Assembly (NCBI GenBank): GCA_024449915.1 | Contig: JAMZAV010000355.1 | Location: 370,449-434,448 of the forward strand | Reading direction: 5' to 3' | From: Sweltsa coloradensis | Taxonomy: Eukaryota; Arthropoda; Insecta; Plecoptera; Chloroperlidae | Length of the DNA: 64,000 nucleotides | In this document: piece by piece, positions 10,592 through 22,278 of the stretch | How the letters are laid out: every line of letters starts with the position of its first letter | Numbering within the stretch: position 1 is the stretch's first letter | Made by a program: the position numbers and the translations under genes | Notes under the pieces: model-generated | Told to the model about the DNA's origin: nothing | The model's input: only the letters and a program-made list of their open reading frames with translations | The model's database searches: none

Positions 10592-11899
10592 TTATAATAT
10601 TGTGATGGTTGTATAAAAAGTTAGCCGTAGTAAAACATAACTACCACTATTAACAAGGGGAACAAGGGTACAATGCACATATACCGTACGTACGTATTAG
10701 TATTACGTTATACATCATAAATAACAATAAATGAAGAAATTAAATTAAAGGATCTATCATTGAGAGAGAGCGAACGAGAGAGAGAGAGAGAGAGATTTTT
10801 TAAATAACGCGCCCCAATAGACTACAGGGTGTCAAGGAAAAAAGGCAACGCATAAAGACGTACGTTACCAAAACAGGCGAATCGTTAGGTAGTACGAGAC
10901 AGCCACTCCCACATATACCCTTTTTGGCAGTACGAGAAAAAAACCTTTTTAGGCAGTACGAGAATACACCAAAATATCTTTTACCAACGCAAGCAAAAAT
11001 TATCTGTGCTAGATCACAGAGTTCCTCCATGTGCAAGAACCACGCTGAGCTAGCGTGAATAGAGTTGACAAAGTTGTTATGTTGGGAAACCAATTTCGAG
11101 CCACCTGTATTCTTTTGTTGGGACCCCTATACCACGGACTCCGCTCGATCAATACATACTGACACCTGTTTGCTAACGGAACAGCTAGCGACACATTCCG
11201 AAAGTCGCACGAAGCCGCCATTCACGAAGTAAATCAATACTCAACTAGCAAAAGTTGACATTTTTCACGCAACGCCGCGTCCAAGTCTACATAGCTCGGT
11301 GGTCGGTGTGACTTGCACATCTCTGTCGGTAATGCAACGAACTACAACACCGCACGTACTCGCCTCGATCAATACATACTGCCAGTGCCACCTGTTGCCC
11401 GACCTAACCTCGAAACCGCCATTTTAGCGGTAAATCAAGCAATTTGACCTATTTATTCGATATTTTATAGTGGCATTCGATTGTACAATCAATTAGTTCA
11501 TGAAGTTAAGAATGTAAAACATGTAAAGAATTTAAAGATTGCTGACTTACTTTTGTGAGAATAAAATTTCCTATTGTGTGATTTAAATGTAGGATTTTTT
11601 TTACATTTTGTGATTTTGTAGACCTACAATTTGTAAATTTAGTAATTTTGCAAATTCGGTAATTTGATAAATTTGTTAAATTATTTCATTTCGTGTTTTA
11701 TGATGTGTTGTATTTTCAAATAGTAAAATGTTTTGAATTGCTATAATATTAACAATAATAAAAACATAATTTTATAGTGAATGTAACTCTTTTAGAAGTT
11801 TGGACTTTGCAAATAGTTACGAGTCACGACCACGCCACGTCACGCAAAACCTGCGTCAACATTGCGTATAGGTACTGACAGTATTCTCATACAAATATA
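10592..11899. other. Non-genic stretch with (GA)n microsatellite and a degenerate duplication
   Basis: No gene is supported. A GA-rich microsatellite lies at 10762-10796. Two related blocks containing 'tcgatcaatacatactg' followed by 'cacctgtt' and 'gccgccatt'-like sequence lie near 11147-11225 and 11367-11435, indicating an old duplication about 220 bp apart. Open frames on the minus strand at 10800-11221 have no recognisable features. Confidence 0.5.
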
Positions 11900-11929
11900 C
11901 AGTGTTGGATAGGAACTGTTGAATTTAAG

Positions 11930-13378
11930 ATGGCGGAAAGTGAACTTGAGCTTGAAGAGCTGCTGAAGGATATTAAATCGTTAAATGTGAGTGATTTAAA
12001 GAGTGAACTAGAAAAACTGGGTGGAGATGTTAGTGGAAATAAAAATGTGTTAAAAAAACGTTTGAAGAAACTAGTGGATCTAAAGTTGAATAAAAATGAG
12101 AAAGACGAGAATACACGAACCAAGGGTGAGTGCAAGGCATGTGGTGCATGGAAACTTATAGTGAATAAAGGAGACAATGAGATTTTGCTGGCAATGAAGT
12201 TAATCAGTGAGATGGAAAAAAGACTTAAATTAGAAGAAGAAAAGAGTACAAGGCTATTTAATAAAGTTAATGAACTGCAAAGCATTATCGAAACAGTAGA
12301 AATAAGCGAGGTTAGGGATGAACTTAGTGGTGTGAGGTGTAGTCTGCAGAGAGCAGCAGGTAACGTGGGTGACAATGGTGGTTCCACTAAACCTCGACAG
12401 AGAGCAGGTGCATTACCAACCCCCCAAACAACTGACCACGACCAGCCGCTGGCAGAGGGACTACGCCCACCAGCCATGTGCCAGAATCAAGTGACAGCCC
12501 AAGACCTGCTGAATGGAGATCGGATGGCTGAGCGAGATGAACAAGTTATGACCGTCCCTACCTTTAGAGATATTGTTAAGTCGGATAGGAAGAACAAAGG
12601 AAGTTTTAACCTGTACATTAAACCAAAAGATGTAAATCAAAGTAATGACAATGAACAAACAAAGAAGGCAGTCCAAGAAAAAATTGATCCAACCAAATTA
12701 GCAATCGGAGTCAACATGCTACGATCCACAAAGAATGGTGTTTTAATAGGATGCACTGACAGGCAATCCCTAATTACTCTCAAATCAAATGCAACTGAAC
12801 TGATGGGAAATGAATACGTAATAGAAGACCAAGAACCAATAAAAAAAAACCCAAGAATGATGATCCATAATGTTAGACATTATGGAAATGATAATAATAC
12901 ATTGATACAAAAAATAGTCAATCATAATAACCTAAAGAGTGATCGAGGTGATTTCCTTATGAATGTTGTATATAAAAGATCCTCAAATGATACATTTATA
13001 AACTTAGTGATTGAAGTGGATCCTCACACGAGAAACGAGATTCTGCAGCTTGAAAATAGAAGAGTTCGCGTGGGTTGGCAGACGTGTGATGTCACCGACC
13101 ACATTGACATTGACATCAACAGGTGCTACAACTGCAGTGCATTTGGACATTTCGCCCGCGATTGCAGGAACAAGCCTACATGTGTATACTGTGCGGGTGA
13201 CCATAAAGTAGAATCTTGTGTCTCCGACTATCAAAATTGTATAAATTGTATAGATAATATATGTAAATATAATCTCAAGCTTGACGTCTATCATGCTGCA
13301 TCATCGAAGTCCTGTCCAATATATAAAAAAATATTCAGAAACCTAAGTGCCAAAGTAAATTATGATATGCCTAAATAG
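11930..13378 (+). CDS. LINE ORF1 (gag-like nucleic-acid-binding protein), intact
   Basis: An uninterrupted 482-codon frame starting at ATG in the context TTAAGATGG. Residues about 19-47 look like a SAP-type motif (DLKSELEKLGGDVSGNK followed by basic residues), a putative DNA-binding helix pair. Residues about 80-125 are charged and likely coiled coil. Near the C-terminus (residues ~402-445) are CCHC knuckles: CYNCSAFGHFARDC, then CVYCAGDHKVESC. Such proteins bind the element RNA and escort it to target DNA. It stays fully open although the downstream ORF2 is broken. The LINE-ORF1 identity is secure from knuckles and context; the SAP reading is tentative. Confidence 0.85.
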   Translation: MAESELELEELLKDIKSLNVSDLKSELEKLGGDVSGNKNVLKKRLKKLVDLKLNKNEKDENTRTKGECKACGAWKLIVNKGDNEILLAMKLISEMEKRLKLEEEKSTRLFNKVNELQSIIETVEISEVRDELSGVRCSLQRAAGNVGDNGGSTKPRQRAGALPTPQTTDHDQPLAEGLRPPAMCQNQVTAQDLLNGDRMAERDEQVMTVPTFRDIVKSDRKNKGSFNLYIKPKDVNQSNDNEQTKKAVQEKIDPTKLAIGVNMLRSTKNGVLIGCTDRQSLITLKSNATELMGNEYVIEDQEPIKKNPRMMIHNVRHYGNDNNTLIQKIVNHNNLKSDRGDFLMNVVYKRSSNDTFINLVIEVDPHTRNEILQLENRRVRVGWQTCDVTDHIDIDINRCYNCSAFGHFARDCRNKPTCVYCAGDHKVESCVSDYQNCINCIDNICKYNLKLDVYHAASSKSCPIYKKIFRNLSAKVNYDMPK

Positions 13379-13399
13379 CAACTACCACACTTACAGAGT

Positions 13400-16229
13400 A
13401 TGGCATCTAAAAATAAAGGGAAAATTAATTACAACATCATCTATCTGAATGCTCAAAGTTACATAAAAAACAAAAACGAAATTGATAAACTCATCTACCT
13501 AAATAAACCTGTGGTTATGTGTTTAGTGGAAACACACGTGACTGGTGATATTGAATTAAGTGAACTTTCTGTGATAGGATATCAATGCGTGAGGTGCGAT
13601 TCTAATAGCAGACACACAGGTGGAGTAATTATTTTTGTGAGAAATGGTGCCAAGTATAAAATTGTACAAAATCTGACTAAAAGTGTGCCGATGGAATATT
13701 GGACTCTAGGAACTCAAGTAACGATTGATAAAGTAAAAAAACTTGTTTGTGGACTATACCGTTCTCCTAGTGGTAATTTGAAAAATTTTATTTCATTTTT
13801 TGAAGAATGGATTGAGAGGGCGGTAGGTATAAACCTGGCTACAATAATAATGGGTGATTTTAAACATTGATATTTTAAAACATACCACGTACTCCAATAA
13901 TCTCAAAATATAATTGACTTTTCTGGCCTGAAACAAATGGTAAATCAACCAACCCATGTAACTAAAGGTAGTAGAACATTAATAGATCTAGTTATATCTA
14001 ATGACTTTGATGTCAAGTAAACATCCGGGGATATCCCATAATTACAGATCATGAAACAATTTATATTGATTATAAACCTTCCTATGACTGATCAAAATAT
14101 GCAATGTCCAAAAGACATATGAGAAAAGAGATCTTAAAAGTTTGATACCGACATATTTCAGTCTAAATTGTTGGAATGTAACTGGTATCGCTCATCTACA
14201 GACGCAAACCTGTTAGCTGACAACCTTGTAAATAACATAACTAACTGTCTTGACTTTGTTTCCCCTATTACAACTGTAATTTGTAGAGATACCAATATAA
14301 ACCAAACCCTGGTTTACTGTATAAGAAGAACGGCTTTGAAAACAAGAGACTTGATGTATAAAGAAGCAACTGTAATTAATACTAATTATGTATGGGATAA
14401 ATATAAGAAACATCGGAATGATACTTTATCAATGATAAGGCAAAATAAAAGAGATTTCATGCATAACAATATTGATAAAGCCAAAGGTGATTCCAAAAAA
14501 ATGTGGAAAACCTTAAAAGATATTATCAAAAACAACTGTGTACATAATGATATACAAGAAATAGTATTTGATGTTCCATGCTCGGATACTGATTTAATTG
14601 CAAAAAAATTTAATCAATATTATGTAGATAGTATTGATGAGATTGTAGAAGTATTCATCAGAATAATACCAATTGTTTGCTTGGGGATAATCCACAATGC
14701 CCCTATTTGTGGTTCAGTAAATTCGAAGAGATTACCATCTCTGAAATGATAAATAATTTTAAATCTCCCAAATAAATCTTGCACTGATGAGGGAATATCA
14801 GCCCATATAATTAAAACTGCGTATAGTGTAATTAATACGACATGCTAAATGTAATAAATACATCACTCAATAGTGGTGTATTTCCTGAGAATTGGAAAAT
14901 GTCGACTATTATACCAATACCCAAGAAACCTAATACTACAAGCTATTGAATTCCGTCCATTGAACATGTTACCCATTTACGAAAAAATCCTTGAAATAAC
15001 TGTACATAACCAAGTAAATACTTACTTAAATGAAAAATAAGTTAATATGTTGAACAACAATCTGGTTTTAGGAAAAATCACTCTTGTGAATCAGCAACAA
15101 CTAACTCCAACATGTAGTTACTGAATGGAAAGAAGAAATTGAACAGGACAAATAGTTGTTGCGGTGTTTCTGGACCTAAAACGTGCATTTCAAACAGTTG
15201 ATAGACATAAATTGTTAAAAAAACTAAGTAGACTTGGGATTATTGATAATGTACATAAATGGTTTACTGAGTATCTGACTGATAGGAAACAAAAAGTTAA
15301 ATTTAATCGAAAGTTCTCTGATGTTATAAATAGTAAGTATGGTGTTCCACAAGGGTCTGTGCTGGGACCCTTGTTGTTTTCAATATATATTAATGAATTA
15401 CCTAAATTATTGCAATTTTGTTTGATAAATTTATTTGCTGATGACACTGTTATCTATTTGTCTGGCTATGACTTAAATACATTAATTGAAATACTAAAAT
15501 AGAGAGTTAAGACTAGTAACTGAATGGATGTCTGGCGATAATCTCAAATTAAATATTGATAAATGTAATTACATGATCATATCTACCAATGCTAAGTTAA
15601 AAGACTGGGTGTAAATACTAATAAGATAGAATTATATGGTGAAGTGATCGAACAGGTCACTGAAATGAAATATTTAGGATTTGTTATTGATAATGAACTT
15701 AAGTTTTGATAAACATATAAAATATATTGGTAAAAAAATTAGTAAAAGATAGGATTTTTGGGACGCATAGGTAAGTCCTTGTCTATGTGGTCTAAACAAC
15801 TAGTTTATAACACTATTATTCAGCCTCAATTTGACTACTGTGCCACACTGTTATTGTTAGCTAATAAATCAGACCTGTCTCTTTTACAAAAACTTCAGAA
15901 TAGAGGAATGCGTATTATAATAGGATGTTACAAATATACACCATATGTGCATGCTCACTTACTTGGATTTTATGAATGTTGAAGAAAGGGTGCACTATTT
16001 GTCCTTAATCTTTATTTACAAAATGTTAAACAATATGCTGCCTGAATATTTAAAATGTAAAGTTGTTATGGTAAAAGATATACATTCACACAGCACCAGG
16101 GCATGTTTTAATAATAATGTGTATATTGAATTTAGGGGCAAAAGCTCATCAATGAAGTCGTTATTTGTGAAGGGTATTAAACTTTATAATAAACTACCAA
16201 ATAACATTAGGGAATCTGACAATGTTTGA
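13400..16229 (+). pseudogene. LINE ORF2 (endonuclease-reverse transcriptase), broken by indels
   Basis: Begins 21 bp after the ORF1 stop. Residues from 13424 on give the endonuclease start (NIIYLNAQS), then VETHV, the GGVIIFVR block and GLYRSPSG. The frame fails at MGDFKH (13868), where one extra A in an A-run displaces the expected GDF-N continuation. RT motifs appear at 15164-15502: FLDLKRAFQTVD, GVPQGSVLGPL and FADDTVIY, the catalytic FADD being intact. C-terminal segments continue at 15758-16229 in shifted frames. Most breaks are single-base changes in homopolymers (13863, ~14770, ~14945). No enzyme can be made from this copy as sequenced. Confidence 0.85.
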
Positions 16230-16392
16230 TCTTTTAAAAGAAAATGTAAATATTATATTATGAAAGGTAAATACATCTGATTGTTATTATTTTGTGAAGG
16301 GTCAGGGCTATACATTTGATAGTGTTGATTATGTCTGATTGTTCTATTATTAAGAATGTATAAAGCATATTATGTTCTGTATCGATAATAAT

Positions 16393-16406
16393 AGCTGAAC
16401 TCAGCT
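16393..16406 (+). other. 3'-terminal hairpin of the LINE
   Basis: AGCTGA-AC-TCAGCT is a perfect 6-bp stem immediately upstream of the (ATT)n tail. Hairpins at this place are the usual recognition structure for target-primed reverse transcription. Compare the separate 3' hairpin set in the Jockey-like copies at 31-55 kb. Confidence 0.5.
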
Positions 16407-16886
16407 AATAATAAACGATTATTATTATTATTATTAAAAAGAACGCGTTCCTAGGAACGTGTTCCATTTTCAGAAACTTTTTAATTGTACGCGTTCCATT
16501 TTTAGTTAGAGGAACTTTCAAAACAAAAGTTACAAATTTGGGGGACCTTTTAATAAATTTTAGAAAATTCCTTTTTCTCTTGGACAAAACCCACCATGCC
16601 TTTACATTTGAACAAATTTAGCAGATACAGATAATATGAAAATCAGTTGATAAAAAACAGTAGCACAGCATTTTTAGGAGGCATAACCTCGATTGATGAA
16701 CCTGTAATATTTGCTCGCGACGACACGGCTTAAAAATCGCGACTTAAATCCTTTTTACCACAATTTATCTGAAAAAGGTACTTTTAAACAGGAACTTTTA
16801 TTATTACAGGAACTCAAAATATCCTTTTCGTGAGAAGGAACTGTAACTTTAAAACGTTCCTTTTTGCGGGAACTTACCCAACACTG

Positions 16887-17902
16887 CCAATAAACACTCA
16901 CATTCTACGTTTATTTACGTTCCGGCGACGTAAAATATGAAGATGTCACCAGAACCTTAAAATATAAGGTATATGCCTACAAAATAATATGACTATGGGA
17001 TATTCACAGCCATTCGATGCAACATTGAAGAATGGAGTTTAATAATCAATTACTCTGTAGCAACCGCCGCCGTAACCACTAGAATTGGTAAGCGGGGTAA
17101 AAATATGGAATAGCCAATAATTTTAAAGTAGCGATTGATATAAACCGTAATATAAATGCACTAAGATGTAATTTTTCTCTGTATACCAACAAAAAGTGTA
17201 TAGTACCCACGATGTGGCTGGGGGAAACGGGTACCATTAAGAAACAATAAAGTCATTTTGTTACATTAATACTATGTCATTATTCATTCACAACAACACA
17301 TTACATTATTCACACACAACATTATTCATGTTATTCAACGCATAACCCATCCCGTCTTTCCATTCTACAAGCTAACCTTTTCAACTGTTTCTTCACAGTG
17401 CACTATGTCAATGTAAAACTTGAACGTTGTAGATCCACTTGTTTGGTGAGAATCGCTTGGAAATTAGAACCGACGAATAATGCACTATAGGCAGAATAGT
17501 AACTAACATCAGGAAAGTGTTTTTGATCATGTTTTATTTTTATCCCATTTTGTTACACGATAGGAATCTTCGAACCACAACCAAAATTGGCATGACTGTG
17601 CTGGAAGGTCCCTGAACCTCCCTGATTATGACTGTTTTTAAGTTCATTATTGTTGTGGGTGGTTTCTCCCACTAAACCAAAGGTCCAAAAGCTGCTGTCC
17701 TGTCCAGACTTGTATGAATTTTCATACACAACAGCTGCCACCACTAGATGGATTATTTATTGTGTGCAACCAGACAGACACAATAGCAGACTGGTTTTAT
17801 AGCTTGACATTGATGATGATTAAGAGATTCAGAGGACGTGGGACCTGGAGACTCGGGGTGGTTCGGTAAAGGATGTAAGATGTATAAAACCTGTACCTAT
17901 AA
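16887..17902. other. Non-genic stretch
   Basis: No coding or repeat feature is supported. A short internal phrase near 17398-17445 ('aatgtaaaacttgaacgttg' then 'ccacttgtttggtgagaatc') resembles an eroded HINE-1 unit, so older element debris is likely. Confidence 0.4.
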
Positions 17903-18501
17903 TTGGATGAGCGTAGCGAGCGAAGCGAAGATTCCATTCTACTACACTGGAGAAAAAAATCCGGAATGTCTTTTTTTTTTGTATTTTTGTCTGTTTGTCC
18001 GCACGATTCCAGCTAAACCGATACTACGATTGCGATGAAATTTTATGGAGGCCTTCGAAATCTCTGAACTTAGAACTGCCACGTTTTTGAGCGCAATCGG
18101 AAAATTATTTCTCATGAAAATCGCAATTTTACGATTTTTTTCGATTTTTAACAAAATTCTTCGATTTATAACACCTACATGCTTTGTCCGATTGTAATAA
18201 GTTTTTCACAGAACCTTAATTTTATGAATTAATATATTCGTGTGAAATTTGAGCACAATCGAATAATTATTTATTATGAAAATCGAAATTTTACGATTTT
18301 TTTCTATTTTTAAATTACGATTGATTAAAAAAATGAAAAATTAAAGTTTATTTTTTATTTAATTTAAATTAATTTTAAAAAAATCTTCAACTAAGTAATG
18401 ATTTTTTTCACAGAACAACAGAAAATCCGCGTAACACTTGGTAACTCAATGCACCAATTACGCTCATCCAACAACGCGGCGGGACTAAAGCGTTTTCCTA
18501 A
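17903..18501 (+). mobile_element. HINE-2 copy, full length, plus orientation
   Basis: 5' end TTGGATGAGCGTAGCGAGCG; 3' region CGCTCATCCAACAACGCGGC followed by GCGTTTTCCTAA at 18490-18501, so the terminal CTAG has become CTAA. The subterminal inverted repeat is perfect for 11 bp (TTGGATGAGCG). Two ~160 bp internal units are seen. It is non-coding. Confidence 0.8.
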
Positions 18502-18593
18502 TATAATTTATTGTAACATTTCAGCAAACTATAAAACATAGAATGTTTTAGAGCGACTCTTACGCCGTCTCTACACACCTCCTTATAGATATA

Positions 18594-19355
18594 CTAGGAA
18601 AACGCTTAAGTCCCGCCGCGTTGTTGGATGAGCGTAATTGGTGCATTGAGCTGCCATGTGTTATGCGAATTTTCTGTTGTTCTGTGAAAAAATCATTATT
18701 AAATTGATTTTTTTTTAAATTAAATGAAATAAAATATTTTTTTTTATATATTTTTTTTAATTAATCGTAATTGTTTTAAAAAAATCGTTAAAATTGAAAT
18801 TTTTATAAGAAATAATTTCTCGATTGCGCTAAAATTTAACAATAATATATTAATTCATAAAATTAAGGTTCTGTGAAAAAATCATTTCAATCGGATAAAG
18901 CATGTTGGTGTTATAAGTCACAGAATTGTTTAAAAATAGAAAAAAACGTAAAATTTCGATTTTTAAGATAAATATTTTTTTCAATTGCGCTCAAATTTCA
19001 CAAGAATATCTTAATTCATCAAATAAAGGTTCTGTGCAAAATTTATAAAAATCGGATAAAGCATGTAGGTGTTATAAGTCGAAGAACTTTTTTAAAAATC
19101 GAAAAAAATCGTAAAATTGCGATTTTCATGAGAAATTTTTTTCTGATTGCGCTCAAAAACGTGGCAGTTATAAGTTCGAAGATTTCGAAGTCCTCCATAA
19201 AATTTCATCGCAATCGGAGTATCGGTTTAGCCGGAATCGTGTGGACAAACAGACAAAAATACAGAAATAAAAAAAAGAAAAAAAAAAAACATTCCGGATT
19301 TTTTTCTCCAGTGTAGTAGAATGGAATCTTCGCTTCGCTCGCTACGCTCATCCAA
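18594..19355 (-). mobile_element. HINE-2 copy, full length
   Basis: CTAGGAAAACGCTTAAGTCC at the left and 'cgctacgctcatccaa' at the right. The subterminal inverted repeat TTGGATGAGCG is at 18624-18634. Internal units recur near 18678, 18872 and 19032. One TCGCTACGC unit lies near the 5' end. It lies only 92 bp from the previous HINE-2, in opposite orientation. Confidence 0.8.
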
Positions 19356-19439
19356 TAATAATAGTATTGGTATTATGGACTAGCTAACACACTATTTCAC
19401 ATCCTAAGTAGCAACTGACTTTACACTTCACAGAGCATT

Positions 19440-21306
19440 TCACTTGTTTATTAAAATAACACTAGAAATAGCTGCTTGGCCAGAGGGGTTGCTTTCATCA
19501 GCCTTTATGACTGTAGAAAAATCGTCAGCAAAAAGTTCAGCATCATCTATACTTTCAGTTAGATCATTGATAAAGACAATGAAAAATAAAGGGTCAAGAA
19601 TTGACCCTTGTGGTACACCACATATTATTTTCTCAGAGTCCGAAATGGTATGTGAAATTTTATTATTTTCATTGCTAGTTATTTCTACATATTGTACTCT
19701 GTTTGTTAGGTATGATTTTAATAATTTTAGCGCAGCACCACGTACTCCATAATATTCTAATTTAGTGAGGAGTATATTGTGATCAACACAGTCAAAAGCT
19801 TTGGTGAGATCACAGAATATACCCAGAGTATCAATATTTGAATCCATTTCACTAGTTGTATCACTAGTAGATTTTCCCTTTCTGAATCCATTTTGTCTTT
19901 CTGTTAGAATGTTGTGCTTTTCTAAAAAGCTTATCAATCTGTTATAAATAATTCTTTCCAATATTTTTGAAACAGCAGGTAGAATAGATATTGGTCGATA
20001 ATTACTTGCAAGGAGTTTACTTTCTTTTTTATGTATGGGAATTATTTTGGATATTTTTAGTGCTTGTGGAAAGACCCCATCTTTGAGACAGGTATTGAAA
20101 ATATCACATAGAGGTGCAGCTAACATATGGATACATTTCTTTAAAACAATAGTGGATATGCCATCTACTCCTGCAGAGTGAGATGATTTTAACTTACCAA
20201 CAATATTTTTTATTTTATTAATATCAGTTTCATAAAAATACAAAGAATTTACTGGGCTCTTGTATGTCTTATGCAAATAATCAATAAAAGTAAGATTTTG
20301 ATTATTTCCTTGATTTACTAAGTTATTTGTTAGGTCAGAGGCTTCATTAGCAAAATAGCTATTAAGGATTTTTGCTACCACTTTAGAGTCATTTATTAAT
20401 TCATTGTTACTATTGAGTAGATTAATATTTTCATGGGGCTTAATAGGTTTTCTGTTTGTCTCTGAATTAATAATTTTCCAGGTACACTTTGACTTATTGT
20501 TAGCTTGAGATATACTGTCCTTAATTTGATTACTTTTTGCTGTTTTTAAAACTTGTTCATAAATTTTTAAATATGATTTAACGTAAGTTTGAAGGAATGT
20601 CACGTTTTGGAAATGAGTTTTTATATAAAGAAGACTTCTCTTATTTAATCTCGAGATTTTTATACCCTTCGATATCCAGTTTTGCTTTTTGTAGAATGGT
20701 TTATTTTTTATAGTTTTAAATGGACAATTTTCACTGATATATGACTGCAGCTTCTGTATAAATGTATTGTATTTATCATCAGCCAATTAAGCTTGTGATA
20801 CATCATCCCACATTTCTTCTTCAAGTCTCTCGATAAGATTATCTAATGTGGTGTCATTTAATAATTGAATTGTTTTTGTTGTTGTTGGAGGAATAAAATT
20901 GTTACATTGAATTTTGATTTCTTGAGCATAATGGTCGGCAATACCAAGGTTAAGTACCTGTGTCTTGAATGGAAGTGTAGTATTTGTTGCTATGTTGTTA
21001 ATAATGGATGATGTTTGCCACCTTTGGTCAACTCTAGTTGGTTCATTTATGGTGAGTATAAGGTTAAATGAGCTTTAAGGAGATTAATTAGTTGATCTTT
21101 ATTCGGGTCTTGACTATTTTTGGAGAGACGTTTACATTAAAGTCACCCACAACTACTAAATGTTTATTTGATTTTAATAGTTTGGAGATAATTTTTTCAC
21201 TTTTTTCTAGAAAGGTTTTAATGTTGCCATTTGTGGACCTATAAATTACGACGATTATGAAATTAGATACCGCTAGTGTTTTTCTATTTGTAATACAAAA
21301 TTGCAT
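19440..21306 (-). pseudogene. LINE core: endonuclease remnant plus reverse transcriptase
   Basis: Minus strand. The endonuclease part (21088-21306) shows VIYRSTNGNIKTFLEK and VVVGDFNVN. A frameshift near 21110 moves the rest of that domain to another frame. A single in-frame TAA at about 20787 then precedes a 448-codon open stretch (19440-20786) containing the RT: HSAGVDGIST, the SNYRPISILP block, FRKGKST, FCDLTKAFDCVDHN, GVPQGSILDPLFF and FADDF. Apart from these two lesions it reads cleanly. It stops soon after the FADD motif and lacks thumb, 3' UTR and tail, so it is an internal fragment. It belongs to an AP-endonuclease LINE clade, distinct from the 11.9 kb element. Confidence 0.8.
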
Positions 21307-21762
21307 GTTATTCGATAGACGTTAAGTCGTTAAAGAAAGAATAAAAAATAAAGTTTAAATTCGATAAAATACAATTAACAGACCGGCCAGAGTTCGGGGT
21401 GTGTACTGTGTAAAGGGTATGATTACGGAGTTGCCCTAGGCGCCGAGTACTTGTGGCTACCCTCGGACGACGCTCTCTTGCCAACCAGATTGCAACGAGG
21501 GTAGTTAATTGTGCGTTAAAAAGGGGGTTATCGTTTAAAATTATAACGGCGTGACGTCCGCCGCACTCGGCATAATCTCAAATATTATGCCCTCTGGCCC
21601 TGAACTGTAGGGGACGCCGAATCAAGTACTCCTGAATGAATTGCCCCACCCCACACTATCCACACGACACGCGCCAACGAACGAGGAAGGGTCAACTTTG
21701 CTGTATATCAGGTGTCTCAGAGAGTCAGAGACATGATATTATTTTAGCGATTGTATACGGCT
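21307..21762. other. Non-genic stretch, locally GC-richer
   Basis: No gene or repeat recognised. Around 21390-21700 the sequence is noticeably richer in G+C than its surroundings. It could be a piece of an LTR or other element, but nothing in it proves that. Confidence 0.4.
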
Positions 21763-21766
21763 TTAA

Positions 21767-22274
21767 CCCTTTATAGGGCAGTGGTTTCTATATTTACCAC
21801 CACCTTTCCAAATCTACACAATTAAATCTGACAGTTTTTCATACTTTACACCCGGTCAAAAAGCTGCTTTGTTTTGTTCTGAATTGGTAGAATTTTTCCT
21901 TACTAAATTCTAATGATTAGAACGATTTTTGTAATGGATCAAAAATCGAATTGTGTATAAAAACCCAAAAATACACAAATTTCCGGGATGTCCCGGATAT
22001 TTTGCTTGCCTGTAGTAGATTCAATTTGAACATGCAAAAAAATTGGAAAAAAATGAAAAATTGCAAAAAAAATCTATTTTTTGAAAATATACTCAAATAT
22101 TGGATTTTTTTAAAAATTTGATGCCAATTTGGAATCCAAAATCAGCATTTTTTTCTAAAAGATCAAGGAAAAAAAATCAAAAAAAATTCTAAAAATCAAA
22201 AAAAAAATCACAAATTTCAAATTGTTTGAGTAGAAAAAAAAATTTTGGGTCCCAACATTATGCCCTATAAAGGG
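21767..22274. mobile_element. 508 bp piggyBac-like MITE
   Basis: Perfect 14-bp terminal inverted repeats: CCCTTTATAGGGCA at the left and TGCCCTATAAAGGG at the right, flanked by TTAA at 21763-21766 and 22275-22278. The interior is A/T-rich with runs of A and T and no ORF. The TTAA duplication plus CCC...GGG ends fit the piggyBac superfamily; the ends are related to those of the element at 2257-4345. Confidence 0.85.
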
Positions 22275-22278
22275 TTAA

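Larger units (their letters stand above)
11915..16436 (+). mobile_element. Jockey-like LINE, about 4.5 kb, with (ATT)n tail
   Basis: A two-ORF non-LTR retrotransposon: a zinc-knuckle ORF1 (11930-13378), then an ORF2 with apurinic-type endonuclease and reverse transcriptase (13400-16229), a short 3' UTR and an (ATT)n tail at 16419-16436. The exact 5' boundary is uncertain by some 20 bp; it starts inside the left terminus of the hAT-like element. It is the only LINE in the window that is close to full length and clearly readable. Confidence 0.8.
11900..16886. mobile_element. hAT-like element split by a LINE
   Basis: CAGTGTTGGATAGG at 11900 and its inverted partner CCAACACTG ending at 16886 (complement CAGTGTTGGGTAAGTTCC) form hAT-type termini. 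The 8-bp flanks 'caaatata' and 'ccaataaa' agree at six positions, as an eroded 8-bp duplication would. Only the ends and about 450 bp (16437-16886) belong to this element; the rest is the inserted LINE. No transposase is seen, so it is a non-autonomous copy. Confidence 0.6.

Noticed and set aside
10800..11221. Overlapping minus-strand frames of 70-97 codons
   Set aside because: No domain, no similarity between the duplicated blocks at protein level, and composition typical of non-coding DNA.
11887..12477. 196-codon minus-strand frame opposite LINE ORF1
   Set aside because: Serine/leucine-rich antisense shadow of the real ORF1, which carries zinc knuckles.
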